A stretch of 64,000 nucleotides of DNA. Source: Pomphorhynchus laevis. Taxonomy: Eukaryota > Acanthocephala > Palaeacanthocephala > Echinorhynchida > Pomphorhynchidae. Below the pieces are notes generated by a model. It searched no databases, was not told the origin of the DNA, and was given only the letters and a program-made list of their open reading frames with translations. The DNA is taken from NCBI GenBank assembly GCA_012934845.2, contig WNNJ02002985.1, positions 1 through 64,000 of the forward strand. The letters run 5' to 3'. Positions within the stretch are counted from its first letter, which is position 1. Each line of letters opens with the position of its first letter. Shown piece by piece: positions 46,304 to 58,222 of this stretch. The position numbers were made by a program, and so were the translations under genes.

Positions 46304-49254
46304 ATGACCTCGGATACGTAAGATTATTTGTTGAAGAATTTTTACTATTTTGTTTATAGTCTTTTGAATAAACCTAAATCTGAAATGACATCCGAAGAGC
46401 TGGCTCTCAGAGAGGAACAGGAATTTAGTTCTGGGCCGTTATCATTGCTGATGGATGCCGTTAAAAATAATACGCAAGTCCTCATCAATTGCCGAAATAA
46501 CAAAAAACTTTTAGCACGAGTAAAGGCGTTTGATCGGTAATTTTGATTTTGATTTCATCCAAATATGGCATTGATAATGGATACGACCGGTTTTATTTCT
46601 ATTGTCTCAAACTAAGTAGTCTGCTTTATATCATAGGCTGATTAAATACACAAATTATTAGATTATCAGAGTTTTCATTCATATAATAAACAACTACTGC
46701 CAATTTATCTTCAACTTGTGGTTTAAACAACTTTAACTGCTTGTAGTTTGGCCTTACTGCTATGTTGGGTCGATGAATAGCGGCCGAAACTTGATATCAT
46801 AGCATTTCTCCATAATGACCTCTAATCCTTATTCTGATACATCGTCTGTCATATATTAGTCAATTCATAAAAAATTGACTTTTATTTTAAATTATAGTTG
46901 ATATCAAGATAAATTCTATAAAATCTTATATAATTATTTATTATTTGTCTTTATTTTTACTTATATAAGTAAAAATAATATAATATTATTTCATAATATT
47001 ATAATTTATGATTTATATAATTTACATAATTATATATAATTATAATATAGTAATAATATAGAGTACGTAGACTCAGTCATCTGATCTGATTTGTATAAAT
47101 CTGATCACATTTAACATTTTTTAAGTTACATTTTTTATTATTATGTTGACAAGTTATTATTGACCGGCGGACTTTGTTTTCCAGATAATATAACTTTTGT
47201 CAGAAATACTAAAAATAATAATACGACATTATTTTTCTGCTAATTTTCAAGCTAGTTTTATGAATTGTTTTCTATTTCTTTATAACGGATAAGTATAAAT
47301 CAAAAGAATGTTATTAAAATATTAAATCTACAATATATAAATCAACAAAAAATATAATTAAAAATAAATTTAAATAATAAGCGAAAAATGTTACGAATGA
47401 ATAATAAACAATATGTTTTGTATGAGAATAAGATACACCAGATAATCAAATTTCATCATAGGAAATACATCATTAGCATGCATTTGGACCCGCTGATATG
47501 TTAGGTCGAGGAATAGGGCGATGAAATCTGATTACATAGCAGTTCCTCCTGGAGATCTATATTCCTTATTATGATATATCGTCTGTTATTTATTAGTCAA
47601 TTCATAAAAATTGATTTTAATTTAAAATTTAAAATTCTTTAAATTTTTTTATATAAATATTAATTGTATAAAATATTATAATATTATTTATTATTTATCT
47701 TTATTTTTATATATCATATGATATATGTAGCTCTAGTTAGCTGATTTGATTTGTAAATATGAAAAATAAAAATGGAAATATGATAAATTAATAATATTAA
47801 TTAATTATTTTTTATAATTATTTATTTTTATTTTTACATAGTATAAAGTACATAATTATTTATTAGTATAATTATTTATTTTAGTAAATATAATTATTAA
47901 TTAATATAATATTATTAATTATTATTAATTAATTATTAATTTATAATTATTTATTGTAGTATAATTATTTATTTTTATTTTTACATAGTATTTTTACACG
48001 TATACTTAAATATATGATCTGTTATAAGTTACTTTTTAAAACAAGTTATTTTGTCGTTAGCAATTTAGATTTTTGATTTAATTTTAAATCCTAAATTGTT
48101 ATTTTGTAAAATAAAAGTTATTTTGAAGTAATAATCATTTAAAAGCTTAACGAGTACTGTTATCTGTAAATACTATTTCTTTATAATTATATAATGTGCA
48201 TTTGCTAATACGATAGGTCATAATGATGACTTACTCATCATTATGATAATAACAATTACTTACACATGCTGTCGATGTTAGCGTTGACCCCACTTTTCAG
48301 ATATTCGTTAGGCATGTGATCCCAACTGCGTGTACTTCGGATAAGATCAAGAGCCAGATAATTGTAAAAATCCAACAGACAGAAATGCGCGAACCGAATA
48401 AATTCCCAAAAGTCTTATTCCTCACAATAGCCGCTGTCTTGTCACATAATGTGACATAATGTGACATAATGATGACTCATCATTATGTGAAAACGTCATA
48501 TCAACGTCGGATTAATCGTTTGCATAATGTGTAAATATTTAGAATCACATAATTTTTCGTTTTGATAATTTTGATTTGTCGTTAACAATTTAGATTTATG
48601 ATTTTTATTTAATTTTGTCCTAAACACTTTTATTAAATTATCTTATCAATTAAATAAGACAAAATCTGATATCAGGTATATAAATAATAAAATGAGATCA
48701 GGTAATTATACCTTTATTATTCCTTTTATTTTATGTAATTATCAAAAATTTCAATATTTCATCTACAGTTTCTTTTTATCAAGTTATTAATGCAACTTAA
48801 GATGTGCATTGATAAGATTTACGTTGTATACCTAAAAAAGACTATAATGAACAATATTCAAAGCGGGCGTGAATGAGTAAATTGAGCAAATTTTTTGAAC
48901 AAAATGAAGCTTTCTTTATTTCGATAGTAAGACGATAGTATTAGCTGTTTTTAGTTTTCAAATTCTAAAGAATCTCTACATTTCAAACTACCGTGGGCCT
49001 GAATATATTTTTAATTGCTAATGATATCATATCAATATGCGTGAAATGTGTCTTTTAGTCATTGCAACATGGTTCTGGAAGGAGTTCGTGAAATGTGGAC
49101 CGAAATGCCAAAGTCCGCAAAAGGTGAAAAGAAAGCCAAGCCGGTGAATAAGGACAGATATATTTCGAAAATGTTTCTCCGTGGAGATTCAGTAATAATT
49201 GTTCTACGAAGTAATCCAGAATCGATTGCAAATACTGAATCCAGTCAGTCGTAG
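46304..49254 (+). CDS. SNRPD2: Small nuclear ribonucleoprotein Sm D2 (exons 46304-46317, 46360-46536, 49059-49254)
   Basis: This is a core Sm-ring protein of spliceosomal U1/U2/U4/U5 snRNPs. Exon 1 encodes MTSDT; after a 42-bp intron comes [20 protein letters not shown], then [20 protein letters not shown] (human [20 protein letters not shown], the Sm1 motif) and AFDR. After a 2.5-kb intron comes [19 protein letters not shown] and the Sm2-containing [20 protein letters not shown]. Phases are consistent (2 and 2). The start at 46304 is chosen because ATGACCTCGGATAC splices in frame to the homologous region. The C-terminus is a few residues longer than human. Confidence 0.93.
46745..47095 (+). 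repeat. Dispersed repeat family R, copy in SNRPD2 intron
   Basis: Has GTTGGGTCGATGAATAG, ATTAGTCAATTCATAAAA and the right block GACTCAGTCATCTGATCTGA. The ends match the other copies. Confidence 0.6.
47488..47755 (+). repeat. Dispersed repeat family R, second copy in SNRPD2 intron
   Basis: Has GTTAGGTCGAGGAATAG, CATAGCAGTTCCTCCTGGAG, TTAGTCAATTCATAAAAATT and the right block AGTTAGCTGATTTGATTTGT. Confidence 0.6.
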
Positions 49255-50174
49255 TGCATGTGTACTTTAAAACTTTTATGTTATAAAATACTGTCTTTAT
49301 TGATCTCTTCAGGTTTAAATATTTAAATAGTAATTTTAAAATTGGTATGATAAAGTTTCGTTTTTGACACGAAGGAAAATATCATTTTGAAATAATGACT
49401 TTTGATTTTTCGAAATCAACAAACAGCGAAACATCAGAGGGCCGCCTTAAATGAATTGCCTAATAAATAGATTTGTTTTCATAAAGCAAGAGCTTGATTG
49501 CAACGTTGACTGTGAAGATGTCTAATGTCATAAAGAATATTTTCTTTATGCTTTAACATATTATCATGTCTTAATCGAATTACGTGGTGAGACAGTGTAT
49601 AAATTCACCAATGCAATTTCAAAACTTCAATCTTTTGATATCCTAGATCTTGTTATTTGGTCATATCCTTACGTGTCATTTATATAATTATGTCCACTTT
49701 TAGAGTTATCAAGTACGTACTAGGATATATTTAATATCATTTATTAGAATATTAAATATTAATATTAAATAATTAAAAATTAATTTTATTAATTGAAAAC
49801 GATCTTACTGCTTATTTTAATTCTTAACGATAAAGGAAATAGTGAAGTAGTTAAGTGTGAAATGGAAGAATATATCGCCTAACATTCCATAATGTTCTAC
49901 AAAACATGTAGATTATATTATGAATGGCTTCTGCAAAGATTTGTAATATATTTAAAACACCATATCTCTAATGTTTTATTAAAATGGATTTATATAATTA
50001 TGCCAAAAATAATTTAATAATTATTAAATATTAATTATTAAAATTATTATAATTATAAAATATAATATTTAATATTATTTTATAATATTATCATTATATT
50101 ATAATATTATAATAATATTATAATTATTAAATAATTATTAAATAATACCCTGAATTGTATTTGCATACGATATT
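49255..50174. other. Intergenic, SNRPD2 3' side
   Basis: AT-rich, with simple (TTATAATATTA)n tracts at 50040-50140. No coding or RNA feature recognised. Confidence 0.6.
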
Positions 50175-50535
50175 TTAGCTTACCAGATTGTATCTCTGTA
50201 TGTAAAAGTATTGCGGGCCATCCCTAAACACTAGGCAGAAGTTGTTGCTAAATTGTCGCTGCACTCGTTGGATCCTTAATGTATACGGCATGTATAATGG
50301 TGGTGCACGGATGTGCTGAGTAAATAACGGTCTAGGATTTATTAAGAAATTCGGCATTTATATAATGTGTTGCTTGATAGACTTGACTTCGATTCACGAC
50401 TTTCAGTCACCATGTCACTTCTAGACGATCACTTCAGCATCGAAAGATGAGTACCCGGCAACCCTCATCAGTAGAATGAAGTACATACTGATCGTTTCGG
50501 TTGCCTGTGTGACATAGTGAATAAAGGCGTTTCCG
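50175..50535 (-). repeat. Dispersed hammerhead repeat, copy 1
   Basis: Shares blocks with 55690-56120 and 58550-58830: CATCCCTAAACACTAGGCAG, GTGCACGGATGTGCTGAGTA, ATTCACGACTTTCAGTCACC and AATAAAGGCGTTTCC. The order here (tail blocks first, then hammerhead block) fits a junction between two tandem monomers of about 430 bp. It directly precedes the 360-bp array, which is in the opposite orientation. Confidence 0.75.
50411..50505 (-). ncRNA. Swapped-order hammerhead, dispersed subfamily copy 1
   Basis: On the minus strand: GGCAAC-CGAAAC-GATCA, then TCATTCTA-CTGATGAG-GGTTGCC, then TGATCGTC^TAGAAGTGA. Compared with the satellite, helix II changes GC to AC/GT in pairs, helix I has TAGAA/TTCTA, and helix III closes with CGATCA/TGATCG. 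Confidence 0.65.
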
Positions 50536-50590
50536 ACATTGATGGGTACTTTTCATCTCGATGCTAAAATGATCGTTGAAGTGATCATAA

Positions 50591-53230
50591 GGCAGCCGAA
50601 ACGATCGATGGTAGTTCACCCTACTGATAAGTGCTGCCGGCTATCATCAGCTCGTCTTAGAGTAATAATGAAGTCTGCTCTACTTGTAATCGAACTCCGG
50701 TTCTTGGCAACATCTACAATTATGAAACTGAAGCTTATTAGCTCCCGGAGCACAGTTTAACACATCCAGATATAAAATTATAAAAATGTATCCTCCAAAG
50801 GATCCTGTGAGAAAGCAAGCAACGACAGCAAGTGAAATTCCTGCCGAATAAAATTAGGATGGTCCAGAAAGCACATGGTTAGTTTTAAGAGGCTAGGCCC
50901 ATGCTACCACGTTTGTAAATTCTCAGAAATGCCTATTTAATATATCACAAGGCAGCCGAAACGACTGATGGTAGTTCACCCTACTGATGAGTGCTGCCGG
51001 CTACCATCAGCTCGTCTAGGAGTGATAAGGAAGTCTGCTCTACTTGTAATCAAACTCCGGTTTTTGGCAACATCTACAATTATGAAGCTGAAGCTTATTA
51101 GCTCACGGAGCACAGTTTAACCAAGTCAGATATGAAATTATAAAAATGTATTCTCCAAAGGATCCTGTGAGAAAGCAAGCAACAACAGCAAGTAAAATTC
51201 CTTCCGAATAAAATTTGGATTGTCCGGAATGCACATGGTTAGTTTTAAGAGGCTAGGGCCATGCTACCACGTTAGCAAATTCTCGGAAATGTCTATTTAA
51301 TATATCACAAGGAAGCCGAAACGACTGATGGTAGTTCTCCCTACTGATGAGTGCTGCCGGCTACCATCAGCTAGTCTAGGAGGGATAAGGAAGTCTGCTC
51401 TACTTGTAATCGAACACCGGTTTTTGGCAACATCTACAATTATCAAGCTGAAGCTTATTAGCTCACGGAGCACAGTTTAACCAAGTCAGATATACAATTA
51501 TAAAAATGTATCCTCCAAAGGATCCTGTTAGAAAGCAAGCAACGACATTAAGTAAAATTCCTGCCGAATAAAATTTGGATTGTCTGGAATGCACATGGTT
51601 AGTTTAAAGAGGCTAGGCCCATGCTACCACGTTTGCAAATTCTCGGAAATGCCTATTTAATATATCACAAGGAAGCCGAAACGACTGATGGTAGTTCTCC
51701 CTACTGATGAGTGCTGCCGGCTACCATCAGCTCGTCTAGGAGTGATAAGGAAGTCTGCTCTACTTGTAATCGAACTCCGGTTTTTGGCAACATCTACAAT
51801 TATGAAGCTGAAGCTTATTAGCTTACGGAGCACTGTTTAACCAAATCAGATATGAAATTATAAAAATGTATCCTCCGAAGGATCCTGTGAGAAAGCAAGC
51901 AACGACAGCAAGTAAAATTCCTGCTGAATAAAATTGGGATTGTCTGGAATGCACATGGTTAGTTTAAAGAGGCTAGGCCCATGCTACCACGTTTGCAAAT
52001 TCTCGGAAATGCCTATTTAATATATCACAAGGAAGCCGAAACGACTGATGGTAGTTCTCTTTACTGATGAGTGCTGCCGACTACCATCAGCTCGTCTAGG
52101 AGTGATAAGGAACTCTGCTCTACTTGTAATCGAACTCCGGTTTTTGGCAACATCTACAATTATGAAGCTGGAGCTTATTAGTTAACGGAGCACAGTTTAA
52201 CCCAGTCAGATATAAAATTATAAAAATGTATCCTCCAAAGGATCCTGTGAGAAAGCAAGCAACGACAGCAAGTAAAATTCCTTCCGAATAAAATTTGGAT
52301 TGTCCGGAATGCACATGGTTAGTTTTAAGAGGCTAGGCCCATGCTACCACGTTAGCAAATTCTCGGAAATGCCTATTTAATATATCACAAGGCAGCCGAA
52401 ACGACTGATGGTAGTTCTTCCTACTGATGAGTGCTGCCTACTACCATCAGCTAGTCTTGGAGTGATAATGAAGTCTGCTTTACTTGTAATCGAACACCGG
52501 TTTTTGGCAACATCTACAATTATGAGGCTGAAGCCTTTTAGCTCACGGAGCACAGTTTAACCAAGTCAGATATACAATTATAAAAATGTATCCTCCAAAG
52601 GATCCTGTTAGAAAGCAAGCAACGAAAGCAAGTAAAATTCCTTCCGAATAAAATTTTGATTGTCCGAAATGCACATGGTTAGTTTAAAGAGGCTATGTCC
52701 ATGCTACCACGTTAGCAAATTCTCGGAGATGCCTTTTTAATATATCACAAGGAAGCCGAAACGACTGATGGTAGCTCTCCCTACTGATGAGTGCTGCCGG
52801 CTACCATCAGCTAGTCTAAAAGTGATAAGAAAGTCTGCTCTACTTGTAATCGAACTCAGGTTTTTGGCAACATATACAATAATGAAACTGAAACTTATTA
52901 GCTCCCGGAGCACAGTTTCACACAGTCAGATAAAAATTTATAAAAATGTATCCTCCAAAGGATCCTGTGAGAAAGCAAGCAAGACAGCAAGTTAAATTCA
53001 TGCCGACTAAAATTAGGATGATCCGGTAAGCAAGTTGTTAGCTTAATGATGCTATGTCCATGCTAACTCGTCAGCGAATTCTCAGAGATGCCTCTTAAAT
53101 ATATCACAAGGCAACCGAGCCACTGATGGTAGTTCACCCTACTGATGAGTTCTGCCGGATAGAATCAGCTCGTCTAGGATTGATAACGATGTCTGCTCTG
53201 TATGTAATCGAACTCCGGTTTTGACAACAT
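50591..53230 (+). repeat. 360-bp tandem satellite array, eight units
   Basis: Unit starts (GGMAGCCGAAAC block) fall at 50591, 50951, 51311, 51671, 52031, 52391, 52751 and ~53110, a period of 360 bp; the last unit is truncated. Internal units are highly similar while the first and last are more diverged, the usual pattern of homogenisation by unequal exchange. Each unit carries one hammerhead-like block. Short open frames in it (e.g. 50539-50760, 52768-52995) follow the repeat and are not taken as genes. Confidence 0.95.
50951..51030 (+). ncRNA. Swapped-order hammerhead, best-preserved satellite unit
   Basis: In order: GGCAGC-CGAAAC, then GACTGATGGTAG (helix III), TTCACCCTA (helix I), CTGATGAG, TGCTGCC (helix II), CTACCATCAGCTC (helix III), GTC^TAGGAGTGA (helix I). 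Helix II is 6 bp perfect; helix III is ~12-13 bp with one bulged C; helix I is TAGG/CCTA, bulged A, GTGA/TCAC. The order is not a circular permutation of types I-III. The same block recurs at 360-bp intervals from 50591 to 53110. Internal units keep both boxes, whereas the first has CTGATAAG and the last lost CGAAAC. Confidence 0.7.
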
Positions 53231-53472
53231 TTTCGATTATGAAACTGAAGCTTATTGTCTGCTTTGACTTGCCCTTTACTAGGGCAAGCAGACATATTTT
53301 TTATTGAAAAAGTGTCGCCCGTGTAGTGCTTTTTCAAGTGTAAGTATTTATTATAACCAAGACAATTTTTTAAAAAAATTGCATTGGATATAATTAATAC
53401 TTAAAATTGAAAAAGCCCAGCAAGGCAAAACGTTTTGAATAAATAATATTTATTTCTCTGCTTTGCCCTAGT

Positions 53473-53497
53473 GATATATATATATATATATATATAA
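53473..53497. repeat. (TA)n microsatellite
   Basis: About 12 TA repeats. A similar run of (AT) lies at 58530-58548. Confidence 0.95.
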
Positions 53498-53551
53498 TTT
53501 TTAAAAAATAAAATTTCAAAAATTTTCAAATTTTGTGTGTGATTGTTTGCA

Positions 53552-53592
53552 CTGAAGAAGAGCAAGAGCTCGAAACGTTTGCTAAAATAAAC
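53552..53592 (+). other. PLE-type stem-loop block (CTGAAGAAG..CGAAACGTT)
   Basis: CTGAAGAAG, a short hairpin (GAGC..GCTC), CGAAACGTTTGCTAAAATAA. Relatives lie at 53408-53445, 56168-56206 (+), 56328-56366 (-) and 58391-58422 (-). This block commonly follows the endonuclease frame in Penelope-like and related retroelements (from general knowledge). Confidence 0.5.
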
Positions 53593-53699
53593 TAATAAGC
53601 CTGGTTTACTCTGTTCTAAATTTTGCTAACTAATATATAAGATTCTTCAAATTGTCCAGAGCTGTGTTCTACAGATATCTTAACTATATATGTTACAGA

Positions 53700-55150
53700 T
53701 TGTGATTTTCAAAATTAAAAAGAAGTCATCTCAAAGCAAAATAGTAATATGATCCCACGATAGTCGATTCTGAGCCACCATTTTCAGTTATTGTCTCCAT
53801 CATTGTTTGAATCTGCACTAGCTGATGTTCGAGTAGCTGAAAAGTATCTTCTTGCCATAGTCTTCGAATTTTCTTCATAAATTCTTCCGAACACCGTCTT
53901 TCGGACGAGGTCAGGTTTCTTGATCAAGTTATAGCGTTATCTTTGGTATCCTATTTTTTATTCGTAGTACATGTACAAGGTAGCGCTTTCTATTATTTCA
54001 AACCGGATCAGACACGGTATCGTTAAGTGAACATCGTGAATATACTCCTGAGTTTGTTATGTTATCGAGTTGATTAATTCTTGCCATTTTGAGTAGACAA
54101 CGACGCTCAAAAATAGCAAGGTGCTTACTTGATAGCTCATCTTGCCAGCACTCGGAGCGATACATCAGCGCTGGGCGAACAACATACGAATATACTCGTA
54201 TTTTGTCACAATATATACATTGGTATCGCCCCAGAAAGATTTTTATCTTGATAAGACGGCATCGGTTGTTATAATCCGACTTCGAATGACACTATCGTAT
54301 TGACAATCATCTGTAAATATTAAACCGAGTTTAGTGACTGATTGCATCTTTTTAATAGTCATATTTTTAATAGTTCGGCTTGTTTAGGTACAATCCGTAT
54401 TTTCTTGCTGCCTTGTTTATAAGGGTTGCTATACGCTGTATATTCACTGATGACTATACCATTATGATCACATTATCCCTATAAGTCAAATCATAAAGCA
54501 GCAGATCGCTTGGGTGTAACCAAATACTATCATTGTGCTTATCAAGCGTTTCCCATAGGAGATGGCCAATAACGACTGTAAACAATTCTGATGACAGTAT
54601 ACATCCCTGTTGAACACATGAACTGACAATGAATGGATTTCCAATTCAGCTCGCTTCGTGCACGACTGACAAACATTGCATCGATAATTTCGCACAGCCT
54701 CTTAAGAATATCTAAGGTTTGAACGAGTTTCAAGATAATTTGTTGATTTACTTGGTCAAACGCCCATTTGAAATTTAAGAATATTAACACTATGGCATAA
54801 TGATGTTCTTGACGGAAATCCATCAAGATGCGAAGGGTAATGATATGATCGATGTTTCCTCGGTTAGGTCTAAATCCAGTTAGGATTACGGTTTCCAGAT
54901 TTTTGCATACAACCGGTAAGTGCGATATAGGTCGGTAATTCGAGCAAAGTGAAACGTCTACTTTTTTAGTATAGAAATAATTACTAATGTCTGTAATTTC
55001 GATGAAATTTGATTATGATTCCAAATGCACTGGAACAGATCCTCCATATACTCTACAACATCAGCCCATCATGCTTGATGAATTCAGTATATATTTGATC
55101 AAGTTTTCCTGATTTTCTGCATTTTAGTGCACTAACCAGTTGGCTCAACT
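53700..55150 (-). mobile_element. RTE-like LINE remnant
   Basis: Minus strand: NRGNIDHIITLRILMDFRQE and VLIFLNFKWAFDQVNQQII. This matches the non-LTR pattern GFRPGRGTxDQIFTLRxIxE followed by motif A (D mutated to N in LNFKWAFD). The upstream SNYRPI.L region and a downstream YTVIRIVYS piece are frame-broken. Inactive. Confidence 0.6.
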
Positions 55151-55689
55151 CACTACTTGTTTGGAATTTTCATTAATTTCCGATAGATATGGTATATATT
55201 TGTAAAATGAACTCTCCAGCGTACTAATCGTGCAGAGTTCTCGAACTGTATACATGACATATCGCAATTCCACAAAGTTGTGACTCCTTCCTGTTCATAA
55301 GATGTGTAGAATATTCTTATAACACTGAAAATCTTACCCGCATTGCCATTGCTAGCTGCTTTCTTGGCTTGTTTAGCAAGCTATAGCCCATATGTATCTT
55401 TATCATGATGGATGCTGGAGGTTAAGTTGCGGGTAAGAATCTTTGTGTATTTGCTATTTCCGGCACCCATGCTTGTTTTCTCTTCTAGGAAATCCACTAC
55501 AAAAATTTTCTTGGAAAAACTAGATTTTGAATTACAAGTGATACCGATAGACACATGTTGGCACTTTATCATTTGATATTTATTCAAATAATTGAGATTT
55601 GTACAACCTTAATGGGAGTTTATAGAACTTGTCGTACATAACGGATTATATAAAACAGAAAATGACAGTTTCTTTATATATAAGTTGTA

Positions 55690-56120
55690 TAAATGCCGTA
55701 TTTCGAAAGAAATTCTGGACCGTTGTCTACTCAGCACATCCGTGCATAACTATTATATATGCAAAATGGTGTTGCTTATTAAACTGGACTTTGATTCACG
55801 ACGTTCAGTCACCATGTCACTTCTAGACGACCAATGAGTACCCGGCAACATGCATCAGTAGAATGAAGTACTCACTGGTCGTTTCGGTTGCCTGTGTGAC
55901 ATTGTGAATAAAGGCGTTTCCCACACTTTGTTTAATTGTCTGAGGCTTACGCTCTTCACCAGATCGAATTGCTGTGATCCTTAAACGCTAGGCAGAGGTT
56001 GTTGCTGAATTGTCGCTGTGCTCGTTGGATCATTAATGGATACGGTATGTATAATAGTAGTGCACGGATGTGCTGAGTAGACAACGATCCAGGATTTCTT
56101 TCGAAATACGGCATTTATAA
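55690..56120 (-). repeat. Dispersed hammerhead repeat, copy 2, with terminal inverted repeats
   Basis: About 57 bp at 55691-55745 (CCGTATTTCGAAAGAAATTC...) recur inverted at 56062-56118. Between them lie the hammerhead block and the CACTAGGCAG-type tail blocks shared with copies 1 and 3. Confidence 0.75.
55813..55892 (-). ncRNA. Swapped-order hammerhead, dispersed subfamily copy 2
   Basis: Minus strand. Helix III is a 14-bp stem, CGACCAGTGAGTAC with GTACTCATTGGTCG (one G-U). Helix II is GGCAAC/GTTGCC and helix I TAGAA/TTCTA. The CTGATGAG box is degraded here to CTGATGCA, so this copy should be inactive. Confidence 0.5.
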
Positions 56121-56122
56121 TT

Positions 56123-56410
56123 AATTATTGCTGACAACTCTGATGTTTCTTTGTATTCCAGATTGTTCTGAAGAAGTCCTAGTAAGGGACTAAACGTTAA
56201 AATAAATTATATTGTTTTTGGTCTTTACCGGTTCACAAAGTTTTACTCTGAATATATATAATATATATACAATATATATTTTCAGATTAAAACTTTTTGA
56301 ACCGGTAAATATCAAAAACAATATAATTTATTTTAACGTTTAGTCCCTTACTAGGACTTCTTCAGAACAATCTAGAATACAAAGAAACATCGGAGTTGTT
56401 AGCAATAATT
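56123..56410. repeat. Long inverted repeat with ~125-bp arms
   Basis: 56123-56248 and 56283-56410 are inverted copies. Both carry TTCTGAAGAAGTCCTAGTAAG or its complement and the TTTACCGGTTCA segment, around an (AT)-rich 34-bp centre. This is two PLE 3'-type blocks head to head. Confidence 0.9.
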
Positions 56411-56452
56411 AATTATGCCATAATTAGTTAGGTGTTGAACTTATATAATATA

Positions 56453-56767
56453 TCATGTCACAAACACGTTTCCTATGTTATATCTTGCCACAAGTGGTAA
56501 AGCTTGTGTTAAGCCTTGTAGATATTCTGCCATTAACTGCGCGATCCAAAACATCTCTTTCGATTTACGTACTCGAGCATTCACCAAACCACTTTCGATG
56601 ATGATGTAGTTATACGTTTCTAAGGCGTGATGCGTGAGGGCGTGTGCTACTGCTTCATCTGTTGGACAACGTTTTTTAATGTCTGCACGTCTGTTATTTA
56701 TTTTTATATTCAGACCATTAGAGGTTTCACCGACATATTGTTTGACTGCAAAAACGCATCTGCCCAA
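56453..56767 (-). mobile_element. Second Penelope-like element: GIY-YIG remnant
   Basis: Minus strand: AVKQYVGETSNGLNIKINNR, DEAVAHALTHHALETYNYII, RVRKSKEMFWIAQLMAEYLQ. The pattern YxGETxxxLxxRxxxHxxDI....AVAxHA..H...W....I......RxxxExxWI is that of PLE endonucleases of a clade different from the 32-kb copy. The GIY tripeptide is degraded. Confidence 0.65.
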
Positions 56768-56789
56768 TTCTCAAAGACGTATCGAAAGA

Positions 56790-57480
56790 TAAAATCGCAG
56801 CACTGCAATTACAATGTGCACAAATCCTTCGAATTGCAGGTATTCAACTAACGCATACACTTCGAAATTTCTATGGACGTGTTTATAATTCTTACCCTCC
56901 AAATGGGGATCAAATTTTGTATAATAGACTTATTCTGAAAAAGTGTAGAAAATTGTCAAAGTTAACAGGAAGATTTATTCACCCGAGTGAACTACGTTTA
57001 ATCGCACATCATCCAAACAGAAGATTTCGTAGAACACAATCAACGATGAACAATCGACCTATTGAAACCCATTCCAACAACGATCCCGATGACTTTATTA
57101 AAAATATGACAACAATGGAATTGACAGATGATACCAAATCAGTTTTGGCACTTGGACTTAATTTTGCTACAAGTAAACGTGAGTTTAGCCAGTATCCCAC
57201 AATGTAGAGTATCCGACAAACGTGTATCGAATGTTTTGGATCTATGAAAGACACTACATCGAAGAATGCTGCAATAAATGCAGTGGGAAGAAAGATATTT
57301 ATGAAATATTCAAATTTTCCTCCAAATTATCGATCTAAGCCCAATCTCACAAGAACAGAAGTTAAAGCTTTAAACGAAGTAAGAAATCGGAAAGACATTG
57401 TAATTAAACCAGCTGATAATGGTGGAAAGATTGTGCTCTGTGATTGAAACGAATACATATCAGAAGCAAAAAGTACATAC
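56790..57480 (+). pseudogene. Second Penelope-like element: RT N-terminal part
   Basis: The + strand frame (stops at 57205-57207 and 57445-57447) reads LQCAQILRIAGIQLTHTLRN, LTDDTKSVLALGLNFATSKR, TEVKALNEVRNRKDIVIKPA and DNGGKIVLCD. The KDIVIKPADNGGKIVL segment corresponds to the PLE motif (K)DIVILPADKGxxxVV. It is head-to-head with the GIY-YIG remnant and fused at 57484 to the 360-bp satellite unit. Confidence 0.75.
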
Positions 57481-57483
57481 GCA

Positions 57484-57892
57484 GGAAGTCTGATCTACTT
57501 GTAATCAAACTCCGGTTTTTGGCAACATTTACGATTATGAAACTGAAGCTTATTGGCTCCCGGAGCACAGTTTAACACAGTCAGATATAAAATTATAAAA
57601 ATGTATCCTCCAAAGGATCCTGTGAGAAAGCAAGCAACGACAGCAAGTAAATTTCCTGCCGAATACAATTAGGATGGTCCGGAAAGCACATGATTAGTTT
57701 AAAGACGCTAGGCCCATGCTACCACGTTAGCAAATTCTCGGGAATGCCTATTTAATATATCACAAGGCAGCCGAAACGACTGATGGTAGTTCACCCTACT
57801 GATGAGTGCTGCCGGCTACCACCAGCTCGTCTAGGAGTGATAAGGAAGTCTGCTCTACTTGTAATCAAACTCCGGTTTTTGGCAACATCTAC
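57484..57892 (+). repeat. Isolated satellite fragment (about 1.1 units)
   Basis: From GGAAGTCTGATCTACTTG onward this matches the 360-bp unit, runs through one unit boundary at 57766 and stops in the middle of the next. Upstream it abuts a Penelope-like RT N-terminal fragment in the same orientation. Downstream it breaks into AT-rich sequence. Confidence 0.85.
57766..57840 (+). ncRNA. Swapped-order hammerhead in an isolated satellite unit
   Basis: Same block as 50951-51030, with intact CGAAAC, CTGATGAG, GGCAGC/GCTGCC and GTC-TAGGAGTGA. One helix III position differs (CTACCACCAG). It lies in a partial unit fused to a Penelope-like RT fragment. Confidence 0.6.
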
Positions 57893-58044
57893 GATTATAT
57901 ATATAGCAATAACAATATATTTTTAATATTTATAATATAGCAATATATAATTTATATTAGCAATATAAATATTATATTGCTAATATAATATTTAGCTATT
58001 ATATTAGCTATTTATATATAGCAATATATTTGTATATTTTATAA

Positions 58045-58222
58045 TATTTCAAGCGATTTTTTTGCAATAACAATATATATAGATAGATGTATAAAGCTGC
58101 GATTCGAGATCTAGTATAGTTTCGTCCATATATTTTCAGAGTAATATATGGACGAAACTATACTTAGTCTCGAATCGCAGCTTTATTAGCTTTGTTATTG
58201 CAAAAAATCGCTTGAAACTGTG
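58045..58222. repeat. Inverted repeat with ~75-bp arms
   Basis: Arms include TATAGTTTCGTCCATATA (58115-) and its mirror (58148-), plus TTTCAAGCGATTTTTTTGCA and its mirror near 58200-58220. Spacer about 12 bp. A transcript would form a long hairpin. Confidence 0.85.

Noticed and set aside
50591-53230. CRISPR-like array
   Set aside because: Units are 360 bp with no repeat-spacer pattern, in a eukaryotic setting with PLE links; it is a satellite.
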